Of a stretch of DNA of 64,000 nt, positions 33,539-42,400 are shown piece by piece. The stretch lies in assembly GCA_014730275.1 (NCBI GenBank), contig WJIL01000103.1, positions 1 to 64,000 on the forward strand, given 5' to 3'. Numbering within the stretch: the stretch's first letter is position 1; each line of letters starts with the position of its first letter. Source of the stretch: Candidatus Lokiarchaeota archaeon (GTDB taxonomy: Archaea > Asgardarchaeota > Thorarchaeia > Thorarchaeales > Thorarchaeaceae). Made by a program: the position numbers and the translations under genes. The notes under the pieces are model-generated. The model searched no databases, was not told where the DNA came from, and saw only the letters and a list, made by a program, of their open reading frames with translations.

Positions 33539-35365
33539 GTGAGAAATCGGATTGTTTTTACCCTTACTTTTGTTGGGATTTTATGCCTGTTGCCTATGAC
33601 TGCGAATAGACCGAGGACTCTTGGCGGTCATGTAATGCAGGATAATGAAAAAGCCCTTGCTCAGACGAGCCATCCCCCCTTCAACATCACAAGCAATGAT
33701 GATTTTGCATCGATGGGGTGGCCTGGCTCGGGAACTGCTGAGGATCCTTATGTTATAGGTGATGTTCTCATAGAAGATGAAAATCTTTGCGTTTATGTAA
33801 CCAATACCACGGCGTATTTTAGAATTGTGGATTCAGTTTTCAGAGGAAGTGGAAAGGGGATTTCGTTCCAGAACGTTACTCATGCAACAATTTCCAACTG
33901 TTCAATGGAGCAGTTGAGTCAAGGTATCGATATCTGGGAATGTAACCACTCAGAAGTGGTTGATTGTGTGTTTCAAGATATGAGCTATACAGCTTTTTCT
34001 GCTTTCGATGTAGAACATTTCAACTTCACCCAAAACGAAATACAGAATGCTACTCAAGGCGCAAGCTTGGGGTACTCTCTGGATGTATCAGTAACTCATA
34101 ACCAAATGAGTGATTGCGAGTGGGGAGGAATTTCTGTCCTTTCTGATGGGAATGGCTCCGTGATTGCTCATAATGAAGTCGTAGGAGTAGAAGAGGCGGG
34201 TCTTGGTTGGGGCGGAATATCTGTAGAGTGGGGTTCTAATTGGATTGTTGAATCAAACATAATAATGGCTTCGACCGCAGGGATTGCTCTCTCGAATTCT
34301 GATGATAATTTGATTTTAGAAAATACAATACGAAATGTCTCTTCCCCCATATTACTGACAGATTCCAGTTCAAACACTATCGATTCAAACACTATTGAGA
34401 ATTGCCCTTCGGGGATTTACTCACTTGAGGGAGATGATAATACCATTTCCAACAATGAGTTTGATTCAATATACTATCAAGGGATACATCTGCGGTATTC
34501 TGTCTCATGCACAGTAGCTGACAATTCAATGTATCATGGCATAATCATCACTGGGGACTCTCCTTCCTCGTGGAACCATGATGTTACTGGAAATACGTTG
34601 CCAGACGGGGAGCTGATGTATGTATCGGGAAAAAGCGATTTACTACTTGATGGCTCAAATGTGTCGCAGTTGATAATTGCGAACTCCGACAATGTGACTG
34701 TTAAGAATGCAAAGCTCATTGATGCTGTGAGGGGTGCGACGATAGCATATTCAGAGGGGTGTTCACTCATTGGATCAACAATCGTGAGTAATTTGAATTC
34801 GGGAGTCGAGGTATGGTATTGTCAAGATATCGTGCTTGATCAGAACAACATTACAGACAATACCAAGGGACGGTATGGACGATACGGAGGCATTGCATTA
34901 TGGAACTCAGATGGGGTGAACATAACTCGAAGCGTCATCTACAACAATACTGGTCATGGTATCCGTATGTTCGACTGTGATGACTGTTTTGTCTATAATA
35001 ACTGGATATCCAACAATACCGATTATGGTGTTTATCTAGGGGAAGGCAAAGATAATACCATATTTGGAAATGCTATTGGGTGGAATGAAGCCGGGAATGC
35101 CTACGATGATGGAACAGACAACCAGTGGGATAATGGTGAAGATTTCGGAAACTGGTGGAGCAACTACAATGATACAGAGACCTATGAGATAGAGGGAGAC
35201 GCGGACAGTGAAGACAGATATCCTAATTCTCTCAACGAACTTTCCCTCACGATTCCCATTGCTGAAGAAGAGACCATTGATTGGGCTGTCCCAGTGATTG
35301 TGTTGGTGGGGGGAGCGGCTGTCGTTATCATAATAGTAGCTCTCCTCAAAAGAAGAGGTAGCTAA
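33539..35365 (+). CDS. Right-handed beta-helix (NosD-like) surface protein
   Basis: Encodes 608 residues from GTG 33539, with GGAGATGA at good distance. A signal peptide (IVFTLTFVGILCLLPMTA) is followed by GWPGSGTAEDPYVIGDVLI, the standard start of such beta-helix proteins, and then by many PbH1 repeats with Asn ladders (HNQMSDCEWGGISVLSDGNG, SSSNTIDSNTIENCPSGIYS, SGIYSLEGDDNTISNNEFDS). The end DDGTDNQWDNGEDFGNWWSN is a conserved closing motif of the family. A C-terminal helix (about 582-602) and RRGS anchor it in the membrane. Such proteins are thought to bind or modify polysaccharides; the substrate is not known. Confidence 0.88.
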   Translation: MRNRIVFTLTFVGILCLLPMTANRPRTLGGHVMQDNEKALAQTSHPPFNITSNDDFASMGWPGSGTAEDPYVIGDVLIEDENLCVYVTNTTAYFRIVDSVFRGSGKGISFQNVTHATISNCSMEQLSQGIDIWECNHSEVVDCVFQDMSYTAFSAFDVEHFNFTQNEIQNATQGASLGYSLDVSVTHNQMSDCEWGGISVLSDGNGSVIAHNEVVGVEEAGLGWGGISVEWGSNWIVESNIIMASTAGIALSNSDDNLILENTIRNVSSPILLTDSSSNTIDSNTIENCPSGIYSLEGDDNTISNNEFDSIYYQGIHLRYSVSCTVADNSMYHGIIITGDSPSSWNHDVTGNTLPDGELMYVSGKSDLLLDGSNVSQLIIANSDNVTVKNAKLIDAVRGATIAYSEGCSLIGSTIVSNLNSGVEVWYCQDIVLDQNNITDNTKGRYGRYGGIALWNSDGVNITRSVIYNNTGHGIRMFDCDDCFVYNNWISNNTDYGVYLGEGKDNTIFGNAIGWNEAGNAYDDGTDNQWDNGEDFGNWWSNYNDTETYEIEGDADSEDRYPNSLNELSLTIPIAEEETIDWAVPVIVLVGGAAVVIIIVALLKRRGS

Positions 35366-35368
35366 GAC

Positions 35369-36577
35369 ATGAGCGACCCCCCCGAATCAAGGTCCACCAT
35401 AATTACCATACTATCAATTGCGCATCTGCTAGTCTTTGTTGTACCTGGAGTTGTTACAAATGGACCATTCCCACCGGCAATGGATGTTTCTCAGAACTAC
35501 GATGAACATGAAGCTATAACTATTGTAGATGAATCTGATTTCACATTATACGGGTTTACAGGAGCTGGAACTGCCGAAGACCCCTATATTATTCAAAATC
35601 TCAGCATTGTTTCGAATATGTACTGTATTTCGATTGATTTATCGTATGAAGACGTACACTTCGAAATAAAGAACTGCTATTTGCGTTCAACCGCCGATTA
35701 TGTTTCCTGTGTGTATATCAGAGATTCACTCAATTTTTCTTTGAATGGCTTGTATGTTGAAGATGGTACGCATGGGATTAACTTGGAACACTGCCAATTT
35801 GCCACTATTACCGCCTGCAGAGTCTTTGACGCAGGTACGAACTATCGCATGCAGGGTTGCGAGTACGTAGAAATGGAATCCTGTGTATCCGCAGCCGGGA
35901 CTACTGGCATCGCTATTTCAAACACCGATATGTCTGAATATGTGAGTAATCGTTTCTATTCAAACACTAACCTTGGCATGCTAATCGAGCACTATTCCCA
36001 CAATAATACAATTTATGGGAATTACTTCGGCTGGAATGTACCACTTTTGGAGGCCTTAGAGCCTGAATATGTTGAAGACAATGGCTACAATAATTCCTGG
36101 GATGATGGAGTATCGCAAGGGAATTACTACTCAAACTATGACGGTTCTGGCTCGAAACAAATCCAGGGAGATGCGGATGGTATCGATCATTTTCCGTCCG
36201 GGCTTGATGATTCAGTAGCACCAGAAATCCAACCGGTAAGTGATATACATCTCGATGTTGATGAGCAAGACACAACCGTAGTTGCCGAAGCTTCGGATGA
36301 GTTTCCTCTCACCTTTCAATGCTATCTTGATGGTGCTATCCATGATGAGGGATACTGGATGTTCAATGCTGTTGCAACAGAGGTAGAGATGACTAAATAT
36401 GGGTCTCACAATTTCACAATTCTATTCACAGATGCAGCTGGAAATTCTGCTTCTGCGGAAATCGAGATTCAGAAAGATGCTCCATTTCCTTGGCATATTG
36501 GAATGGCCATAGCTTCTGCAGCTGTTATTTCAGCACTCGTACTTGTTGAGATTCGTGATCGTAGACAGACCTCCTAA
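35369..36577 (+). CDS. Beta-helix surface protein with Ig-like tail
   Basis: Encodes 402 residues from ATG 35369, four bases behind the previous stop, with GAGGT upstream. It has a signal-like N-terminus, the entry motif YGFTGAGTAEDPYIIQNLSI and a shorter series of PbH1 repeats, then the closing motif NSWDDGVSQGNYYSNYDGSG. An Ig-like domain of about 85 residues follows (PEIQPVSDIHLDVDEQDTTV ... FTDAAGNSASAEIEI), then a C-terminal membrane helix (about 373-392). It is a paralogue and operon partner of the preceding gene. Confidence 0.85.
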   Translation: MSDPPESRSTIITILSIAHLLVFVVPGVVTNGPFPPAMDVSQNYDEHEAITIVDESDFTLYGFTGAGTAEDPYIIQNLSIVSNMYCISIDLSYEDVHFEIKNCYLRSTADYVSCVYIRDSLNFSLNGLYVEDGTHGINLEHCQFATITACRVFDAGTNYRMQGCEYVEMESCVSAAGTTGIAISNTDMSEYVSNRFYSNTNLGMLIEHYSHNNTIYGNYFGWNVPLLEALEPEYVEDNGYNNSWDDGVSQGNYYSNYDGSGSKQIQGDADGIDHFPSGLDDSVAPEIQPVSDIHLDVDEQDTTVVAEASDEFPLTFQCYLDGAIHDEGYWMFNAVATEVEMTKYGSHNFTILFTDAAGNSASAEIEIQKDAPFPWHIGMAIASAAVISALVLVEIRDRRQTS

Positions 36578-36642
36578 CGCCTTCAAGCACTTGCTGAGTG
36601 AAGGAATCACCTGTCATCGTTCCATCTTCTTGGTTACTCCAT

Positions 36643-36842
36643 CTACGCGGAAGCAAATGCTACGATACAGGCTGCTGCAATCAAACCAATGATCATTGTC
36701 CCGGGCATCGCTTTCCAGAAAGATTCTTCGAAGTTCCACCGAAGTTGGCACTTATGCTTCCGAAAGCTACCGCGAATACGACACCAAGGAAAATAGCTAC
36801 GATGATGTAGCAACCTTCTAAGACTTCTGTTTTTGATGTCAT
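36643..36842 (-). pseudogene. Small two-helix membrane protein gene with a frameshift
   Basis: From ATG 36840-36842 the minus strand codes MTSKTEVLEGCYIIVAIFLG, then VVFAVAFGSISANFGGTSKN, and would stop early. In another frame the sequence continues as EESFWKAMPGTMIIGLIAAA, CIVAFASA and stops at 36643-36645. Both halves look genuine: each carries one membrane helix. A single indel near 36725-36740 separates them. TATATATTTAAG about 35 bases upstream is a promoter candidate. The gene is either recently inactivated or contains a sequencing error. Confidence 0.55.
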
Positions 36843-36999
36843 CGGAATCCTATTGCTATTCCAATTCTTATCTTAAATATATAGCCTTTACCAAAACAAA
36901 CCATCGACTAATTATCTCTTTAGGACTTCTTCTCGGAAGAATGTTTGTGCTATCTTAACCCTTACCTCCTAATTGGACTTTGTCGCCACTATTCTGACA

Positions 37000-37179
37000 T
37001 CACAAGCACATGGCGACATTTCGGGATTTGTCGCGCGTCCTTTTGATTCCACCAGTTCCTATCTCTACAAGGTTTTCCCTTTGGGTTTGTAAACCCCAAT
37101 GCGAGTATTTGATGCCTTCTTTACTCATAACCTCTATCCCTCCACTTTCTGTTATTCCAGTGTATCCTTCTACGTTCAT
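37000..37179 (-). CDS. Possible small protein, 59 residues
   Basis: ATG 37177-37179 with AAGGGG seven bases upstream opens a 59-codon frame: MNVEGYTGITESGGIEVMSK, then EGIKYSHWGLQTQRENLVEI, GTGGIKRTRDKSRNVAMCL. It is divergent from the CopB gene and would share its AT-rich promoter region (TATAATTTATATG near 37240-37252). No family is recognised. Confidence 0.35.
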   Translation of the reverse strand: MNVEGYTGITESGGIEVMSKEGIKYSHWGLQTQRENLVEIGTGGIKRTRDKSRNVAMCL

Positions 37180-37293
37180 TGTTATGCCCCTTACTGATAG
37201 TGGATTAACACACTACACTACTGATTGACCCTCCCTTAACTATAATTTATATGTGTTTGATTGAAATGGTAATTTCTTAGGAGAATAGGAAAA

Positions 37294-39318
37294 GTGTCTG
37301 AAAAAGGTGATAACACCTCAAAAACCCCTCACAATGAAGGTAAACAGCATAATCAAGAGGACCATCACCGAAAGATGATGCAGGATTTCAAGCGACGTTT
37401 CTTTGGTTCACTTGTAGCCACAGTTCCAATTCTGACATTATCTCCAACTGTTCAAGGGTTCCTCGGAATCGAATTCCAGTTTCTCGGATCATTGTATGTT
37501 CTGTTTGGCATCTCAGCATTAGTCTACTTCTGGGGTGGGTACCCTTTTCTCAAGGGTCTTGTAGATGAGTTGCGCGATGGGCAACCCGGAATGATGACGC
37601 TAATCTCCGTTGCAATCACCGTTGCGTTTGGATACAGCTCTGCGGTGGTCCTCGGGCTTCAGGGCTCCCTATTCTTCTGGGAACTTGTCACGCTAATTGA
37701 CATCATGCTACTTGGCCATTGGATTGAGATGCGATCGGTGTTGGGTGCTTCTCGTGCATTGGAGGAGCTTGTGAAAGTCCTGCCGTCAGATGCCCATCTT
37801 GTGAAGGATGGTTCAATTGAAGATGTGAGTGTCGAGGAATTAGAACTTGGAGATATCGTGCTTGTACGCCCGGCTGAGAAAATCCCTGTTGATGGCGTCA
37901 TAATTGAGGGGGCATCAAACGTCAATCAGGCCATGCTCACTGGCGAATCCAAGCCAGTTTCCAAATCAAAGGGAGACGAGGTTATTGGAGGCTCAATCAA
38001 CCAAGAAGGATCGCTACGAATAGAAGTACAGAAGACTGGCAAAGATACCTATCTAAATCAAGTTGTTGACATGGTTCGCCAAGCACAGGAAAGCAAGTCA
38101 AAGACCCAGGACTTAGCGAATCGAGCCGCTTTCTGGCTGACCATCATCTCTCTTTCAGTTGGAGGAGTTACCCTTGCATCATGGGCGTTTCTAGGCGCGA
38201 ACTTTGGTTTTGCCATTGAGCGGGCAGCTACAGTAATGGTCATAACGTGCCCCCACGCTCTCGGTTTAGCCATCCCGCTTGTGGTAGCCGTATCAACCTC
38301 TCTAGCTGCCAAGTCTGGCCTTCTGATTCGCGATAGACAGGCCTTTGAACGCGCCCGTGACATAGAAGCAGTCATGTTCGACAAAACTGGTACGCTAACA
38401 GAGGGCTCCTTTGGGGTTACAGATGTCATCTCGCTTGGTGATATGAGTGAAGAAGAGCTTCTTCAAAAAGCGGCATCAATAGAAACACATTCGGAGCATC
38501 TCTTGGCTCGTGGTATTACGGAGAGCGCGAAGGATCGCGATTTACCGCTACTTGATGTTGATGATTTTGAAGCCATTCCAGGAAAAGGTGTAGCTGGAGT
38601 AGTAGAAGGTGAAGAAATCAAAATCATAAGCCCCGAGTACCTCAAAGAACTAACGGGGGGATTCGAAAATGAGAAGATTGAGTCTGTTGAAAAACAGGGT
38701 AAGACCGTTGTCTACATTGTGAAAAACGAAGAACCAATCGGAGCATTAGCGCTGGCTGACAGAATACGGGACGAATCGCGTGAAGCTATCAATGCTCTGG
38801 AGGCACAAGGAATCAAGTGTCTTATGCTCACGGGAGATAACAAACACGTGGCGGAATGGGTAGCAGAAGAGCTTGGTCTTGACGATTTCTATGCTGAAGT
38901 CCTTCCGGATGAGAAAGCAGACCAAATCAAGAAGGCCCAAGAAGCATATGGTTCGGTTGCTATGGTTGGGGATGGTGTTAATGATGCTCCTGCACTTGCC
39001 CAGGCTGACGTAGGTATTGCGATTGGTGCTGGGACCGATGTTGCGGTAGAAACCGCAGACATAGTCCTCGTGAAGAACGATCCACGGGATGTGGTGGATA
39101 TTCTTGGGCTTTCCCAAAGAACCTATTCCAAAATGATTCAGAATCTTGCTTGGGCCACAGGCTACAATGCATTTGCAATACCATTAGCTGCGGGAATTCT
39201 TGCGGGATTCGGTATTCTTCCTGGGCCTGCCTTTGGCGCAATTGTGATGAGCCTTAGCACAGTAATTGTTGCCATCAATGCTAAACGTCTCGAAAAACCA
39301 TCTTCTGAGACACAATGA
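37294..39318 (+). CDS. copB: CopB-like P1B-type heavy-metal-transporting ATPase
   Basis: Encodes 674 residues from GTG 37294, with AGGAGAATAGGAAAA upstream. The N-terminus is His-rich and polar (about 1-35) without CxxC domains. The membrane motif CPH (Cys319-Pro-His321) defines the P1B-3 (CopB) subgroup, proposed to export Cu(+)/Cu(2+) or Ag(+). Other landmarks are MLTGESKPVSK in the actuator domain, the phosphorylated Asp363 in DKTGTLTEG, and MVGDGVNDAPALAQADVGIA. The nucleotide-binding domain reads SEHLLARGI, where P1B ATPases normally have SEHPL; the HP dipeptide is therefore changed to HL. It protects the cell from copper or silver. No CopZ or regulator of known type is adjacent. Confidence 0.9.
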   Translation: MSEKGDNTSKTPHNEGKQHNQEDHHRKMMQDFKRRFFGSLVATVPILTLSPTVQGFLGIEFQFLGSLYVLFGISALVYFWGGYPFLKGLVDELRDGQPGMMTLISVAITVAFGYSSAVVLGLQGSLFFWELVTLIDIMLLGHWIEMRSVLGASRALEELVKVLPSDAHLVKDGSIEDVSVEELELGDIVLVRPAEKIPVDGVIIEGASNVNQAMLTGESKPVSKSKGDEVIGGSINQEGSLRIEVQKTGKDTYLNQVVDMVRQAQESKSKTQDLANRAAFWLTIISLSVGGVTLASWAFLGANFGFAIERAATVMVITCPHALGLAIPLVVAVSTSLAAKSGLLIRDRQAFERARDIEAVMFDKTGTLTEGSFGVTDVISLGDMSEEELLQKAASIETHSEHLLARGITESAKDRDLPLLDVDDFEAIPGKGVAGVVEGEEIKIISPEYLKELTGGFENEKIESVEKQGKTVVYIVKNEEPIGALALADRIRDESREAINALEAQGIKCLMLTGDNKHVAEWVAEELGLDDFYAEVLPDEKADQIKKAQEAYGSVAMVGDGVNDAPALAQADVGIAIGAGTDVAVETADIVLVKNDPRDVVDILGLSQRTYSKMIQNLAWATGYNAFAIPLAAGILAGFGILPGPAFGAIVMSLSTVIVAINAKRLEKPSSETQ

Positions 39319-39421
39319 GAACCACTCCTGGAGATCTCATCGCCTCACCTCTGCAGTATGTCACAGGTCTCCGGTTCAGAGGAGCTTGGATCCATGTAAT
39401 GTAACTGTGTATGGGATGGTA

Positions 39422-42400
39422 CTATGCTAGTGGGCTACTCGGGAGATCTTGGAACCCATCATTCACGGTATGTTCTTCTTCTATAGCACCGTTTTCCAAT
39501 GCATCCATTATGATGGAATAGGCCTTTCGGTCTTCGATGCCGCGTGTTGCCAGACTCTGAACTAGATTCTGTAGAAGAAATCCATCTGCTTCAATTCTTT
39601 CTGTACCCTCTTCAACAAATTGTAATTGGTCTGGGAGAGTTGATGCATTAGCAACTCTGTGTTTCTTCAATAGCCTTGCATCCAAGATGTCATCAAACAG
39701 CTCGTCAAACTGCCTCTTGGTTTCGGAATCAAGCACTTCAGAGGGTGTCTCTTGGTAGACATCTTTCCAGATAGAAGCGATTTCTTGAGCAAATAGTTTC
39801 ATCTTCTCCTTCTGTGAGTCACTCGGCTCTCGCAGAACAATGAATGCGCATATGAGATTCTCAGTGGCTACTATCCGGATTAAATCGGATATGGGGGTTA
39901 CATCCCACTCCTCATAGGGAGACGCAAGGTCAAATTCGGCTTTGAATTGCGTTATCGCCGATATGAATGCCGATATCACCGTATCATCAAGACCCTTCTT
40001 GATAATTCGTGAATAAAGCGGAACACCACTCTTTGTGTGAAGGATTAATACTCCGAGCAGATTCTGTGCATCCGCGAAAATTCTCTTGATGCGGTTTTGC
40101 TCACTAATCTCTTCCTGCTTCTTTCTTCTGTAAATCACATAGGCTCCATAGGCAACAACCAGTCCCACTCCTATGATAGAGGGTGGCACTACGTATGTCG
40201 TGATAAATCGACTCATTATTTCTCCTTCACTCAAGTATGGAGTTAAAGCATATGTCCCAGAACTTTCTTCCATGAAATGGTTGGGTTTATCCATTCTGAT
40301 TTCGAGATGATAGTCTTGGTTATCTGCGGATGGCATTGTGAAGATAGCCACATATATGCCGTTACTTCCTTCAGAGAATGCCCCTTGTTCCATCAATCCG
40401 CTTTCTGAGCCAAATATCAGATAGGTGACCGTAGCGTTTGAAACGGGTCTATTCGTATCTTTCTCGTAAATCCGAATGCGTAGGGTCTTCTCCCTTCCTG
40501 CAATGTCAGTCAATTCGTCAAGAATTGAAATACTGACTGGAACCTCGTCAACCCTGAACTCAAGCGTTGAGCTACCTGCCACATATCCTGTTTTGGAGAA
40601 CGTGAAGATAGCTGAATGAGCGCCAAGACTTGTTGGGGTCAGGTTGATTCTGTACAACCCTGCTCCTTGGTAGAACACCTGAATCCAATCGCTATCAATT
40701 CCCGATACGGAAATATCTGCCTCACTGATACCTGTTCGATTCGCATCAATAAGATAGTAGTAGTCTAAGCTGTATGTATGATTGTATAGAAGATCGTCTT
40801 GTAAAGTTAAGTCGGTAATTCTAGTGTCGACATTCTCTACCGTCAGTTTGAATTCACGTATTTTGGATTCGTGATTCTCCTTGTTCACTTCGATGTTAAT
40901 GGTCCAGGATCCTGTGCAACAGGTGTCAAATATGACATTGTAGATTTCGCCAGAAGCCGTAATGGCGAAAGAGGGACCATATGGTTGAATCAGGGCAATA
41001 CTGACATTAGCTCCTGTGATATTTTGATTCAAATCCGTCCGGGCGTACACCATTTCTAGGTTGAATGGTTCAGAGAAGTTCACCGCTGCTGATCCACTAC
41101 TTCGTAGGAATTCGAGATTGGTTGGTATCTCTTTCGCAAGCAAGCTGAAACCAACTGTCGAGTTCTGATAATTGGTCAGACTGGCTCTTAGTAGAATCGA
41201 GTACGACCCAATTTCGCTTGGATCAAGAATGACTTGGTATACTCCATCACCCAGTTCCTTGATATCTGAAACACCCAGCCCTCCAGGAGCATTCAACACT
41301 GATATAGTGGCATTCTCAAGCCTATTGAGATCCTCATCTACAAATGTTAGGTTTACCGTCTGAGTCAAATCAAAGGCGATTGTGTTTGATGTTGTTGAAG
41401 ACGTAAGGCTCGTAGGTATTTCACTTATTGTCAACGAGAAGGTCGTGAATTGCGTCTTATGATTCGTGAGACTTGCTTTAATGACAATCGTGTACGTATC
41501 GGCCAAAGTGGATGTTAGAAGAATGCTGTAGTATCCATCATCAAGTTCTTCGGTTGTACCGATGCTTATCCCGATTTCTGGTGATACACTGGAAACCGTG
41601 ACGTTGGCACTGAACAAACCATATCCTGAGATGTTTACATATCTTACAACCAGATTGTATGACTGACCAAATCGTATGCTGTCTGCTGTTCCATTCTGAC
41701 GAATCAGTGTTGTGCCAACCTCGTCAACATTCAGTGAGAATGAATCATAGCCAGACAGGTAATTCCCCTTAGAGGCTGAGAACGTTAGAAGATATGATCC
41801 AAAGAGCATTGGCCTGATGATCAGTGAATAATTACCATCACCATAATCGGTAGCAGTGGAGATGTCTAGCTCTGCAGGCGGGTTCTCAGCTGTGATAGTG
41901 CCCCCTGACACCCCTGTTCCGAACTCGTCCTTGAAAACAAGCCCAAGTATGAGTTGCTCTTCAACCGAGATTGTCACGCTTGATACATTGAGGGTCAACG
42001 AAGTAGGAATCTCGGTGACGGTGAGCGTGAAGGTTGCGTATTGCACTTTGTGATTCGTGTAATTGGCTTCTATGAGCGTATTATACGTGTCAGTTGATGT
42101 AGCATTCAAAAGAATGGAATAGTATCCTTCTCCCAAGTCATGAGTAATGCCAATGTCCAACCCAGTTTCAGGTGTCACGCTCACAATTGACACCCAGGCC
42201 CCTTCAATACCATAGCCTGAGCTATTTACATAGCGCACAACAAGATTGTATGTTTCCCCAAAAGGCAATGTGGCTGCTGTCCCATTCTCTCGAGTCAGAC
42301 TTGTATCAACAGCATCGACTACCAGTGAAAAGGAATCTACTGCACTCTTGTAGTTCGATTTTGATGCCGAGAATGTTAACAGGTATGTTCCAAAGTACAT

